A DNA stretch of 64,000 bases from Conchocele bisecta (Eukaryota > Mollusca > Bivalvia > Lucinida > Thyasiridae). Location of the stretch: contig CM055271.1 in NCBI GenBank assembly GCA_029237695.1, positions 36,638,462-36,702,461 on the forward strand, in the 5' to 3' direction. The position numbers and the translations under genes were made by a program. This document shows, piece after piece, positions 32,236 through 45,106 of this stretch. Below the pieces are notes generated by a model, which was given only the letters and a program-made list of their open reading frames with translations, was not told where the DNA came from and made no database searches. The first letter of the stretch is position 1. Each line of letters opens with the position of its first letter.

Positions 32236-33599
32236 TTATACATGTATAACGTTCAACCATGTCCAGCCGTGGGTAAACATGTGCCGTGGCACTCGGCGAC
32301 TGTTTGAACCCGCGGCCTACGACCTTGGGGTTCAAACAGTTCCCCAGTGCCACGACAAGCCGTATACTGCATTTTGCTGTTTTCACTTGACACGCTATGT
32401 GATTGTGTATCTAAAAAGATGTGCAACCGAAAAAATCATGAACTGTGATATTTTCTGAACATGACATTGAAAGTTGAAAAAATCTTTCATAGGAAATGCG
32501 ATGCGTACATTTTCTTTGAACATTTTGTCAACTTTGAAGTCATTTACGGAAAATAGCATAAACTTTGTAAATATTTTTTCTTTAAATATCACGCGGTACA
32601 AAATCACATGGCGTATTTCAATAGTATGACATTGTATAATGTGTGTTCAGTGTATTTAGTGCATTAGACACGTATTTTTAGTGGTTATACAAATACTTAA
32701 TTACTTATTAAATTACTTTGAAACACCCTTTCACCCCTAAGTAACTGGAATGCAATATTATTTAATTTTCTGAAAATTTCATTATTGAAAAGTGGAAATT
32801 TAAAACAAACTTAGATCTGGATCTAGACTGTTTGCAAACATTGGGACAGGGGTATGTGGTGTAGAAAGGGTAAACATTCATTGAAATACTCGTTTGAACT
32901 TTCTCTTTGGGGTAAAATAAGAGATATTAAATTGCTTTGAAACGCTCATTTCAAATGTCGGTAGGACAAAAAACCCAAGTTTGTTGACAAATAAACAAGT
33001 ATGGAATGACATGGTTTACAGTTTTGATCAAATGTATATTTAACTCGTACAAAATACATTCATTGTTAGCCCGCCTTCCGAAAGGTGTGCTTATGCTACA
33101 TCCCTGGTGTATCAGCATCTGTCCGCCTTTCTAGTTATCTTCACATGTTAAGTGTTTGTGTTTTCATACGTTTCACCATGCAGCACACTTTTTTATTCGA
33201 TATTCAGTTCACACTGCTATGTATCAATGACCTTTATCTGACCTAAACCATCCTTTCTCGCTGAAATTACGTCATTTTCAATGTTACGTATTGTGTTTAG
33301 ATCCATTTGTTACTTTCCATTCAGCCACCATTGTTATAAAGAATCTTGATTGTATTCTACTCTGTGCAAACTGCTGTATATCAATAACCTTCATGTGACC
33401 TTGACAGGCCACAAAGTCTAGACATGCACCACCAGGCGTGCTTCGTTGTACTTCGACAACTCTTGTATTAATATTCTAATTACAATCAAAATCACGTTTA
33501 TATGTCTGTGATATATGTATTGAACATTCCAATTGGCTGAATTAGTTTGCAATACTAGAATTGTACTGTATATATCTGCACTATGCAATGTGTTGGTTA
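32236..33599. other. Intergenic DNA without a visible gene
   Basis: It contains an inverted pair around ACTGTTTGAACC (32300-32345) that recurs at 38120-38215, a copy of the ACAAAATCACATGG family (32395-32650), and AT-rich unique sequence. No coding exon could be supported. Confidence 0.5.
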
Positions 33600-34272
33600 C
33601 ACAACTTCAGGCGCCCGTTTCACTAAACTTCGTGGTTTGTCGGGCGAACGCGATGGTGTAAATTAATGGTGGGGATCCTCCTTGTAGGAATCACGATTTG
33701 CCTGCTTTGGCCCTCAGGTACGTTTTTATCTTTGGCTCTTTTGTTGCCTAGGAGTTCAATTGGGTTATTGCCCATTATAAAAGTAGTAAGATTATTACTG
33801 ATCCTACTGCTTTTGGGAGGATGCAAAGTGATTTTGGTGTGGCGAGGACCTGGCATCAGATCAGGATTATTCTGATTTCAGGGCTAGATATATAGTTTTT
33901 TAATTGTAAATATTCAGTTCTGATTTTGGGATTTTGCCCCTCCATTTGTACATGTAGTTGAACATGTACATGTACTTGTACAGGTAATATATGGGATTTA
34001 GTACTAAACCCATTGACCCGGCCTTAAATGACATTAGCTGTTGATAGGCCATTAAACCCCAACAATCAAAACAACTAAACTTTGTGCGACTACAATGACG
34101 GTTCGTAAGTGCAAAATTATGATAGTCTGTAAATGTCACATTAACAATGTTTTCTTGTAAACAATTGATGGATGTACATTTATTGAGAAGAGGCATCAAT
34201 TGAAATTTACAGAATATTCGATATCTGCATTTACGAACATTTTAGTTGCACGAAGTTTAGTGAAGTGGCCCC
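33600..34272. repeat. Poly-C-family repeat joined to a partial foldback family 1
   Basis: 33600-34080 resembles the 31290 family. 34075-34272 is a half-length foldback family 1 with TTACGAACATTTTAGTTGCA and the TTTAGTGAAG end. Confidence 0.5.
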
Positions 34273-35214
34273 CAGATTAATATCTACCATAATAGCCCTA
34301 AATATTCTAACTATTGTATATGACCAGTTCTTGATTTATTCGTATTGGATTATATGTTATAAGTGAAATACAAGCTTATGCTACTTCATTAAATATGTAT
34401 TACTTGAAAAGTTGTGTATATATATAAATCCAAACTGGCCGCTAACAATCACAATCTCCATTCATTTGCCATCGTGCCACTTATATTACATCACTTAACA
34501 TTTCAAAACATACTTACGTACGATCATACGTACACATTAAATAGCCATGACAATAGCAAAACATGCTTGGATAACTGTTTTGCTTACCAAAATCCAAGAT
34601 GGCCGCCAAATATCGCGATTACTCATCAATTTACATTGTGTTATCTATTTGATGACATTAATCCTTTAAAACAAGTAACACGTATTACATTGATACAGTA
34701 AAACAAATGTAACACATACTTGGAAAAATGCCTAGCTTACCAATTTCTAAGATGACCGCCATAAGTTCACATTATACAGCAACAATTTATTAGGTTGGGC
34801 TTTTAATATTGGATAAGACGGTTACCGTAATGTTTATTTTTCTGTTGGGACATATTATTATAACATAATTTAGTAAATATGACCTTTGTATGAAACAGAG
34901 AAAGCCACTTTGTTTTAGTTTTGTTTTGGTATATTTGAATTCCCAAAGCAGTAATATTACGCGGGGATGGTGAAATGTTTTAAATTATACAATTGCATGC
35001 TCTTTATATTAATATTTATGAAATCCAACGTATAGGTTGGACGATATGACATCCAGTATATTGCCTTCATTAAATCGAACAATAAACGTTGTTATGTCCC
35101 ATTGACATAGAAATATTACAGACATAGCTTCATACGCACTTAAGTGTTAGCGAAGTATATATAATTAAGTCTAAAACTACTCTACTCCACCAGATAATTT
35201 TCTATTTTCTCTGA
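34273..35214. repeat. Intergenic DNA with AAGATGGCCGCC-type periodic motif
   Basis: Motif copies at about 34434, 34590 and 34748 are spaced about 155-160 bp. It is a shorter relative of the array at 38990-40310. No gene. Confidence 0.4.
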
Positions 35215-35640
35215 GTGCATTCCACAAATATGATGTTAGTGGGTGGCTGGTGGGAGCATGCAATGGGTAATTTAACTATCGGGGTTCATCTTTACCGGAA
35301 TTCCGACTTAAGACCTGGTTTGGACCTCACATACATCTTTGATATTTTGTATGTGACAGTTGAATTTTGTTATACCCATTATGTGAGTATTAAGTAATCC
35401 TATTTTAGGGGAAGGGGCCTTGGAGTGGTATGGACCTGGCACCAGGTCAGGTTATTCTAATTTCAGGGCTGAATATATTTTTTATGGATGTAAATATTCC
35501 GTTCTGATTTTGGGATTTACCCCCCCCCCCCCCCCCCAATGCAGCAGGTTAAAACGGGATCGAACCCGTTTGCCCGACCTTACATGACCACAGCTGTTGA
35601 TAGGCTGTTAAACACCAATAAACAAACAAACAAACACACA
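35215..35640. repeat. Dispersed repeat with poly-C tract, copy 2
   Basis: It matches 31290-31660 and ends in a CAAACAAACAAAC run. Confidence 0.6.
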
Positions 35641-38600
35641 CATAAACATGATGTTAACGATATACGTGTATCGCATGCCAATACCCAGTTTTCGAATATC
35701 ATAAAGCATTGTACTGTTAAATATTCATTATAAGCTGCCTGTGAAACTCATTTTAATACTGCAAAGACTATTTTATTTAATCACTAGTCATGATCTTATT
35801 TACACCAGTCGATTATAATCTTCCGATATATATCTATAGAACATCCGTATACGCAGTGTTGCTTCATGTGTGGGTCCGTTATTTACAGACACCACTGCTA
35901 CATATTTCATATAACAATAGGTTTCACATAACAGCGGAATGTGTTACTATTACGACATTCATTTTTATTTATTTATAAACCACGCATATGATATATAAAC
36001 GCGGATATCTACTGCGTATGCTTCATACTTATTACTTACTTATTATAAACACTATTTTGATACCCGCCAAGAAATCAATTAATTCATAAATCACTCACTA
36101 ATTAAATAAATGAGAAAACAACATTGACAATAAAATAAAATACAAAAAGCCACAGACGTACAGTCCAACAAGGAGGCACACACCCAGTTAAACCTGGTTG
36201 GCATGGCACCACAACGGCCGGACGATCTCCTTAACTTCTTATTATGGCACACAGAGATAGGCTGTTAAACCCCAACAAACAAACAAACAAACACAGAGGA
36301 AATATACAGCAACAAAAGTAAAATGACCAACAAGGTAACACCGTGACAGTGACAATCCACAACACTATAGTGTAATGTGCGACAATCATATAACAGGTCA
36401 CCCATAAGTACAATAAAACAAAGCAATTGCTACAAAAAAGGGACAATATGATCAACTTGAGTAGCACGGTGGACGCTGTCGCGAGCTCTGCCGGACGACA
36501 TATTTTTTCACATATCATGTAATTACCATTACAGGCACGTCATAACAACATTGTACTTCAAAATAATATCAGTAGCGGTTACAATACGACACACATAGTA
36601 AAATACTACTCATAACTACATTTGACAGCATCCGCCCTCAGCACTAGTTGGAGCCAACAGAAGTAAATGTCATGATAGTAAATTATTGCCAATTTGAAAA
36701 TCAGGCGAACATTCCCGCTCGGTTTATACAATACACTTCAATGATTGTCATCGTAATCAATAGTCGTCGTCTATATGTCTGGCACTGACTAACTTTAAGT
36801 TAGTACAATGCATTGTGCTTTAAAATGGAGTGGTGTGTTTAAATACTTCCAGGATATGTTGTTGAATTGGACATTAACTGTTTCAATAACAGCTGAATTC
36901 GGTTTGAAGGAAATATGATTTAAAACAACATTGTGAAACTTGTGGTGTCAGATGGCAAACATTATCGCCCACGCTTCATTAGAAAGTACATATTGCAATG
37001 ATAATCTGCTTAACTAAGTGCTTTAGCGGTATGACATTAGTCACTTATTGCAACGCTGCCAGTTGCAATGTTTCATCTGTGTGACTGGTGCAAAATTTCT
37101 GCAGCTACGAGTTGTCGCGTAACAAAGCGTCGTATGTTAAGAAACATATACGGTTCTATTGAACTGTATGCATCTTTTATCTTTAGTAGATATTCATAAT
37201 AATAGTAGCTTGTGTTTGCTACTATCCATGTTAGCTATATATGGCATTGACTGATTATGTGTTAACTACTAGTCGCAATGCTTTCAGGATGTTTTGGATT
37301 TGTATAAGTATGCATGCTCGGTGAGCACGTAGAATCTAGTATCTGATAGAATATAATACGAACTGATCTTCAGGAATATATGGGCCTGTTCATGACATTT
37401 CCAACATTGGCGTGGTAAATGCTATATAATGGAGTATACGCGCAATAAAGTTACATGGCGTGGAGCCAACGCAGCCGACACACACTTAGTCGATTTGGAA
37501 TAATAAATTTACATGATAAGAAAACTTAGGACATGCAAACGTACACAACGTCCGATTTCTCAGGGCCTGTAACATAATTCGTTAATATTGCCAACATTCA
37601 CTTCACGTATTAGTCCTGTAGCTACTGTTTTCTATATATAATCTGCAAGTAATATATCATTGTAATCCTAACAGAATGTGGTTTATGGAAACGTTTAGTG
37701 AAACGTAAAAATATAATGTTTATGCCACATTATCTTTTTCCCATGCCCTGACTCAAATATTAGTGGTACAGGTGTATCTATAAACATATAGGAATTTGTG
37801 AAATTATGATATTCAAAGAGTTTCGCATGAATCACAACTGGCTGACCCTTCCAGTACGGTTGGCACTGTAATAAACGAACACTCACTTATAATGTTAACG
37901 TAATATCTAAGTGAATACATAGTATGTGTTTATTTGTATGAGTCGTACATTGCTAGGTCTTAGAGTGTGCATATAGATGTCCGTTGAAAACTCTGTGCTG
38001 ACAGAAAAACATGCTTTGGCAGCACATGAGAATCGTCTCCAGTGGAGACGATTCTCATGCGCTGCCAAATCATGTTTTTCTAGCTTCATACTCGCCTTTA
38101 GGTATTCTATTATAAGGTTTGATCATGTCCAGCCGTGTGCAAACGTTTGCTGTGGCCCGAGGGAACTGTTTGAATCCCAAGGCCGCATGCCGCGGGTTCA
38201 AACAGTTATGTAACAGTTATGGAAATGTAACAGTTATTGTTACATTTCCAACAAAAAGCTGATGTAATTTGAGCATTATATTCAGTATTTTCAGTACTTT
38301 TATAAATCGTCCATTCACGTAGATAATTTTCGGTATTCATATTCCGGGGCCGCGTCATGAACGTCATGAACGTCATGAAGTAGTGACGTCATGAAGGCAC
38401 TTCCGCGTAGTGACGTCATGAAGGCACTTGGTCTACGCGCAGCCTCGGAATGAGCATTGCCTAAAGCCATATGCAAACAGCATGTGCAAACAACGGAAAC
38501 CATGTAACAATTATATTTTATATAATCCACAGGAACAAGTATTGACATTGCAGCGAGGAGTATGTTGATCCATAAATGTAGATGTCGTTCTGAACCTAGT

Positions 38601-38984
38601 AGCATGGCAGAGATTAATTAAACTGCTAGCACAGCAATATGACGTGTACATCGTGTCATTGAAACTACAATGTGATACATTTGGATGCAAACAGATGATA
38701 CACCATAATGAATAGCATCGCAGATTAATCAAACACACATGCACAACAACTTCACTAAGAACATAGTAAACAGTAAGCATGTATATATAAATGGTTTCGG
38801 AAATGGAAGGCTTTATTAATAATTGAAGCATATTACACAGTGATGTATTTGCCTGTGCGTCTTGTGTCACTTGCTTGGTTTTGAAACACCAACAGTGAGA
38901 TATGTTTCTTCCATAGGATAACGCAACTTTCATTTTAGAAGAGACCAATTTAACACAGAAACTAAAAAAACACTGATACATGGT
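35641..38984. other. Intergenic DNA, mostly without recognisable features
   Basis: A foldback family 4 copy at 37985-38085, the TTCAAACAGTT inverted pair at 38120-38215, and a short GTCATGAA-GTGACGTCATGAAG repeat at 38355-38425 are the only structures seen. Open frames here are short and lack splice-bounded or family support. Confidence 0.5.
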
Positions 38985-40310
38985 GGAATACTAATTTCGG
39001 CAGCCGTCTTGATTTTATATAAGTATTACTATTAACTATTCATATGAAAGCTGGTTTTGATAACGCTATCAAACAAATTTTTTGACTACTTCCTCAATTT
39101 GTGATTGCATTTAATTACTTGAAATATAATGTCTTAGGACAAGCATGTAGTAAAGCGTAAAAGTGCTGATATTTGGCAGCCATCTTGGAGTTATATATGG
39201 ATTTTGGGCTATCACAATATGTGTCACTGCCCGTCCACATAATGGAATAAGGTGATGAAGTTTATATACACTACCATTTATTGCAACGCAACTATAGTTT
39301 GATTGTGTTAGTGGTTGGTTGGGTTGGTGGGTGAACTTGTTATAATTTTGGCGGCCATCTTATATTTTGGTAGTTCCTATTTGCTATAAATTGCAAACAT
39401 TTATTATCAAGTTTTCGTATCGTTTTACAATGTGTAAATGCGAATTTGCTTTGATGCTACAGGATATTTTAGAAATCACAGAAATTGTCTGGATGAGCAA
39501 CTATGATATTCGGCGGCCATATTGGATTTTTTTACATAGATTCCGAATTGTTACGTATTTATAAACATGTTATCATCTTATATTTTACTCTTAGACATAG
39601 TTCAACCATAAACATACTTTTGTTTTGCGATAATTGCTGTAGTTCGTACATATTTAGTGTGGTGTGTTAATGTACTTTGTTTTCCTTTGGATTTTGGCGG
39701 CCATTTTTGATGAAAATGGTTAATTTCGATTTCATGTAAATTATAATTACCGGCTGTCACGTGTTCAGTGTTTTTTTCCATGTGTGAATGCGAGTTTGCA
39801 TTGTTGTTACTTGAATGGTCTCAAACCTGCAGTTTTTAGCAGAACATGTTGCTTATAGGTGCATAAACTCTTTAAACGAAGACTTACATATTGCTATCAT
39901 GCGGAAATCATATCTAGAGATGCATACCTTTCAATAACATATAGTGGCAATTTGCCCCCTCCCCCCAAGTGGTATTGACAACCCTGTTTTCATGGGTCTG
40001 GCTCACTAATATGCGTTAATTATTAAGGACGTTATGTACTAGACGACAAATGCACGTGTTACCATGTTTGATAGAAAATTGCTATCATACAAACATTACA
40101 CGAGTTGCACGTGTGATTTTCTTCTGCGAGGAACCCGGAGTATCCTATAAAATCGAAATTTCTTATGAATAGTTTCTATTTCAATTAATATGAATCGAGT
40201 AAGTATGGCTAAGCCACAATGTATGTATGTTTATGACATTTCAAATTATTCCTGCAGCACTAATGGTATTTCACTCGAAATGTAGGCGGCCATTTTGGAT
40301 TTCCATTCCT
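38985..40310 (+). repeat. Degenerate 170-180-bp array with a conserved GGCGGCCAT core
   Basis: Cores of the form GGC-GCCATCTTG occur near 38999, 39175, 39350, 39515 and 39698, and an outlier near 40287. Sequence between cores is AT-rich and only weakly similar, so the core is better conserved than the rest of the unit. Confidence 0.6.
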
Positions 40311-40444
40311 GAGCATAGAGCAAAATGTTGGAAGGTCTATACAGTTGAAATGTATTACCAGGGTCCCAAGGAAGGTATTATCAGTCAGACCAAAAATAGC
40401 ACGCAGGCCCGGAAAACCTTATATTTTTGGGGTGGGCGCTTGAG

Positions 40445-40735
40445 GTAAACATTCCAAAGTATACTTATCTAGCAAAGTATACTTTGAGGGAGAAATTTTC
40501 AATTTTAGGATAAATTTATTATTTTTTATTAAACTGAGTTTATTACATTATCACAACCATTTTGGCTGTGGTAATGTAATATATTCAGTATAATAATGCA
40601 GCATACTTTTAATAATCAACTATATGCAGTCGTTTGTCCTATATGACATAATGCATTTCGGGAAAAATAAATGATTTCTCCCTGAAAGTATACTTTGCTA
40701 GAAAAGTATACTTTGCACTGTTGGTGAAAATGGCT
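40445..40735. mobile_element. Foldback element family 2, copy 2
   Basis: A full palindrome with AAGTATACTTTG near both ends and CACAACCATTTTGGCTGTGG at the centre, matching 8813-9097. Confidence 0.7.
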
Positions 40736-40917
40736 GCAGATCTGGTGATTCGCTGCCCTGCAGATGAAGTTTATGGATGGCTCCGTAACTCTGCTACTGC
40801 AAAAATACTTTACGAGCGTTTTTGCAGTTACATAGCAGCAAATAGCGTTTTATGTACGTTACCGTTTTTAGCCAGGCACCCTAAGGTTTCACATGGATTC
40901 AACTGCTTCGTTGAGTG

Positions 40918-41935
40918 ATTCTGGTGTGGCGAGGACCTGGCATCAGATCAGGATTATTCTGATTTCAGGGGTGAATATATAGTTTTAATACGACCGTTTT
41001 AAAAAAACGGTACCTATTATGCAGGCGGCTGACGGAAAAAGTGCAAAGTTTGTGTTCACAACTCCTCCGAAACCGATCAGTCGATCGACCTGAAACTATA
41101 CACACGTCTTCTACACATATTGAACATGTGTACCCTGGTGTTTTTATGCCGAATAAATTATCTTTTAACAAAAATATCGCCTTTTTAACTTAGCCATTTT
41201 TTCTACATTTTTCTATACAATTGTATATACGGTACACAGTTTGTGTACACAACTCCTCCGAAACCTTTCAGTCGATCGATCTGAAACTATACACACGTCT
41301 TCTACACATATTGACGATGTGCATTTTGGTGTTTTTATGCCGAAAACATTTTTTTAACAAAAATATCGCCTTTTTAACTTAGCCATTTTTTCTATATTTG
41401 TCAATACAATTATATATACGGTACAGAGTTTGTGTACACAACTCCTCCGAAACCGTTTAGTCGATCGATCTGAAACTATGCACACGTCTTCTACACATAT
41501 TGAAGATGTGCTCCTTGGTGTTTTTACGCTGAAAAATAGTTTTTAACAAAAATATCGCCTTTTTAACTTGGCCATTGTTTCTACATTTTTCTATACAATT
41601 ATATATACGGTACATAGTTTGTGTACACAACTCCTCTGAAACTGTTCAGTTGATCGATCTGAAACTATACATACGTCTTCTACACATATTGAAGATGTGT
41701 ACCTTGGTGTTTTTATGCTGAAAAATATATTTTTTAACAAAAATATCACCTTTTTAACTTAGCCATCTTTTCTACATTTGTGTATACAATTCTATATAGG
41801 GTACAGAGTTTGTGTACACAACTTCTCTGAATCCGTTCAGTCGATCGATCTGAAACTATACACACGTCTTCGAGATGAAGAAATAATGCTATACAGTTTC
41901 AAAGTCTCATTAAAATGTCTTGCCTTGCTTGAACA
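40918..41935 (+). mobile_element. Helitron-like tandem-core element, family A, longest copy
   Basis: After a fragment of the poly-C family, the element opens at 40982 with ACCGTTTTAAAAAAACGGT. Five core units follow with starts about 189-190 bp apart (CTCCTCCGAAACC near 41060, 41250, 41439, 41629 and 41820), then the GAGATGAAGAAATAATGC tail. The CTAG end is missing. Confidence 0.7.
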
Positions 41936-42096
41936 TGTACATGCACATGTACTTGTACAGGTAATATATGTGACTTAGTACTAAACCCATTGACCTGGCA
42001 TTAAATGACATTAGCTGTTGATAGACCGTTAAACCCTAACAAACAAACAAACAAACAAACAAACAAACAAACAAACAAACAAACAAACAAAACAAA
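41936..42096. repeat. Short repeat ending in an AAAC microsatellite
   Basis: The TTAGCTGTTGATAG-CCGTTAAACCC block is followed by about 14 units of AAAC (42038-42096). Confidence 0.7.
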
Positions 42097-42201
42097 CATA
42101 AACTGCTTCGTGTATTCCTAAATAAACCATAATTGTTCCAGGTTACTCGAGTTACAATATTGTATCACATCAAATTAATTTATTATGGCCCCACACATTC
42201 A

Positions 42202-42606
42202 AGGTGCATGATCACGTGGTTATAACAACAACAACAGTGGCTGACAGTATTGAAATCTTGCCCACTCCAAAGTAAGTATTATTTGATATTTTCCTTAATA
42301 TGAAACGGATTTTGATGAAATATGGCGCAGCAAACGCGTCATGTGCTGCATTCGGTCGTCCAGGGAGTTCGTTACAGACTTATGTCGTTTTTGCGAAGAA
42401 TTGATTCTTCGCAAAAACGACAGAAGTTTGGGTGAAAACACAGAGACCACCAAATGAAGCTTAACAATACGCGTTTGATGCGCCATATTTCATCAAAATC
42501 CGTAATAAGGGCAATATAAAATAATACGTATTTTGAATCAGATGGATTCTGGAAGTTTCAGTACTTGGTGTTGTTGTTAGTACCACGTGGTCATACACCT
42601 TGGTAT
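42202..42606. mobile_element. Foldback element family 3, complete copy
   Basis: A roughly 405-bp inverted structure runs from TGATCACGTGGTTATAACAA to its complement. Inner arms carry GATGAAATATGGCGCAGCAA and the centre has TTTTTGCGAAGAATTGATTC. Copy 1 is at 31870-32235. Confidence 0.7.
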
Positions 42607-43364
42607 TGCTTGTTCGAAGCCTACCAGCTGTTTCATTGATATCCGACATGGCGAACAGTGCAGATCATGATCAGACTGATACAGCGGCTGATCCGGATAT
42701 ACGAGGAACGTTCATTATATGTTGACAACAAGAGTTTATTTCAGTAACCAACACATTCCTGAAACTTTCACATTCTGTCATATTCCTCCTCTCCTTGGTG
42801 TGCATACAATTTCAGCAGAAATACTCGCAGGTCACACGCTGCGCAGTAGTCCTATTGTACGTTAGTCACACTACTCTAAGCCCCATTTCCCATACTTTGT
42901 TTGTTAGGGTTTAACTGCCCATCAACAGCTAAGGTCATTTAAGGCCGGGTCAATGGGTTTAGTACCAAACATGTAAAGTAAAGTACAAGGTTGTCAAGCT
43001 TAAGTATAGCATAGTAAAATAAACACGTTTCCAATGGGAATGTTGCTCACGACAACTTCCGGTTTCGATAAGAAAAACAAAGACGAGACGAGACGGTTTG
43101 TAATATTCAGTTTAATTAACAGTTTATTTATTTACGTATGCATACATGTACATATTGAAATACAATAATTAGTTCATGATAGTTGTTTACTTGATATTTC
43201 TTCCAGAAGGCCATACAAACGTCAATCAATGGTGTCATTCCTAAATGTAATGAAATCACTGACTTAGTGACTAGTATTTATTTTCTTTCCTTCGAACTAC
43301 GCCTGACTCGAACTTGTATTCGAGTCCGTTGCCGGTTCGAGAGATCGATCATCCACTGAACATG
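42607..43364. other. Host flank before Polinton 2
   Basis: Dispersed repeat fragments (GTGCAGATCATGATCAG near 42658; CATCAACAGCTAAGGTCATTT near 42925). The last six bases before the element, AACATG at 43359-43364, form one side of the candidate target duplication. Confidence 0.5.
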
Positions 43365-43715
43365 AGTAGTAGAGAAACGACGATCCGAACACATTTCCGT
43401 GATTTGGTTTTGCGTGATTTGGTTTTGAACGACGATCCGAGCACATTTCCGTGATTTGGTTTTGCGTGATTTGGTTTTGAGTTACATACGAGGACAAGGG
43501 TCTAGATACGATTAGGTCTAGATACGAGGAAAATACTGGGTCGAGCACATCTAGATAGGGGGCATCATGAATCCAAAAATTGATTTAAAAAAAAAAATCA
43601 ACTTTTTCATTTTCGTGATTTCCGTGCGGCCCTACAAATCTATTTGAATCAACAAAGTCACGACGCTGGAGAAGCATCCGGCGTCTCCAGTCTTGGTTAC
43701 GAAGTTTATCACGGT
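43365..43715 (+). repeat. Polinton 2 left terminal inverted repeat
   Basis: It contains two tandem copies of a roughly 51-bp block (CACATTTCCGTGATTTGG), TCTAGATACGAGGA repeats and a poly-A. Its inner 130 bp are the reverse complement of the 3' end of the fibre-like gene. Confidence 0.9.
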
Positions 43716-43723
43716 CTGCTTCG

Positions 43724-44170
43724 CTATACCAGACTCCTGATAATGTTTTGCAAGCTGTCTCCATTTGACAATTGTTTCAAAACATACAAGCATAGATGTC
43801 CGCATATAACTGTTCCAGCCTTTTGAACCTGTTGAGTGTTGTATGAGATTGGCTGCCCTAAATATTCTATCAGCTCAGTAGGTGGTTGTAAACCATAGCT
43901 ATCAAAATATAACTTGTATTTACCATTTTTCCACCATGCAACCCAATGCGTGCCACCACCTGTCGTAGTTCCATATTGATCATTTAGGTTGTTATTATCA
44001 TCTAGGTTGAGTATACCGCACTCCTTCTTCCTCAGACCACTGAACAACTCATTGCGCATAAACACTCCTCTAAAGTTTGGTATTCTTAATGACTTGACAG
44101 CATCTATCAATTCTATATTGCTTAATGGTTTGTTGGGTAAGACTACCATGTTATTTATACTGATGTTCAT
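43724..44170 (-). CDS. Polinton cysteine protease, adenain-like
   Basis: A 148-residue protein with ATG at 44170. The catalytic order of the adenovirus-type C5/Ulp1 fold is visible: His in GGTHWVAWW (about residue 77), Asp in YFDSYG (about 93), and Cys in TVICGHLCLYV (about 127), with GTTTGG before the His. The length is somewhat short but usual for Polinton proteases. In viruses of this type the enzyme matures capsid proteins; here it is known only as a conserved Polinton gene. It ends 9 bp from the left terminal repeat. No break is seen. Confidence 0.85.
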   Translation of the reverse strand: MNISINNMVVLPNKPLSNIELIDAVKSLRIPNFRGVFMRNELFSGLRKKECGILNLDDNNNLNDQYGTTTGGGTHWVAWWKNGKYKLYFDSYGLQPPTELIEYLGQPISYNTQQVQKAGTVICGHLCLYVLKQLSNGDSLQNIIRSLV

Positions 44171-44184
44171 TTTTTTAATAGATA

Positions 44185-45106
44185 CTATAATTTTGTTAAT
44201 GTGTTATCGTCAACCCATGGGTATCCAAACCACTTCACAAGAGCCTTTTTACCCTTCTTTCGTATCACCCTCTCAATCCTAAACATCTCTTGGTTAGTCT
44301 TTTGAAGCTCCTGCTCGTAGAATGTACCTTGAATCTCCTCTTTGTTGTTGTCTATGATCTTGTATGTTATAGGGTTGGTATACTGAATCTTTGATATTGT
44401 AAACACCTCCTCAGTCCATCTCGGCGTGTACCCCTTTTCAAACGTCTTCTTCTTCTTGGTAATCCTAACCCTATCACCAACAGTAACTTTTGGTTCTGAG
44501 TGAACCATCGTATCATCGTACAGATTTCTATACACACGACTCTCATTCTTTTTCATACTAGCTTCTACAGGAGCCATTTTGATTGAATAATGCTTTGTGC
44601 TGTTATATTGATCTACAATACCATTTAATATATCAATGTACTTCCTGGTGGAAAGAGCGCTGAAGTACTTCCACATCTTTTCCTTCATTGTTCTGTTCCA
44701 TCTCTCAACCACAGATGATTTATCTTCATTCTCCGTACTGTAGTGCTCAACAAGGCCCTGTACATTCCTGTTATAGAACTCTTTACCCTTATCCACCCAC
44801 ATCTTTTTTTCTGGTCGCCGTTCCTTTAAGATCGGCTTTAATGCATCTGCAACAGACTTCCCAGTCTTATCTTTTATAGGTATCATCCAACCATACTTTC
44901 AGAAGATGTCAATTACAGTCAACAAGAACTTGAAGTTCTTGTTTTCTCTGGAAAAGCTTTGCATGTCCACTAAATCAGCGGCCCAAATCTCATCTATGCC
45001 ATTAACGTAGACTCTTCTCCTATGAAACTTTGTAGTGACTGGCTTGTGTAGTTCTTCAGCTAATTGGTCATTCCAAACTACTTGAGCTTTTTTTTAAGAC
45101 CCATCC
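44185..45106 (-). pseudogene. Polinton integrase with C-terminal chromodomain, one in-frame stop
   Basis: The retroviral-type DDE integrase reads from about 45106 to 44185. The first acidic residue is in WAADLVDM, the second in WVDKGKEFYN and the third in SSVVERWNRTMKEKMW. After an SH3-like region (VGDRVRI, YTPRWTEEVF) comes a chromodomain-like end, FRIERVIRKKG and VKWFGYPW. A TGA at 44899-44901 sits between the first and second acidic residues where a Ser is usual. The N-terminal end overlaps the end of the upstream gene and lacks a clear start. The enzyme inserts the element and makes the 6-bp duplication. Apart from the stop it looks complete in its core. Confidence 0.85.

Noticed and set aside
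36231..36518. Hydrophobic minus-strand open frame resembling a membrane protein
   Set aside because: Cysteine- and valine-rich frames arise from AT/AC-rich repeat DNA; no homology, start context or splice support.
38511..38981. 156-codon minus-strand open frame
   Set aside because: Composition is typical of unselected AT-rich sequence and no family pattern was recognised.
38999..39710. Assigning the periodic cores as YY1 binding sites
   Set aside because: The complement reads AAGATGGCCGCC, which differs from the YY1 consensus at the base after ATGGC; similarity alone is not enough.
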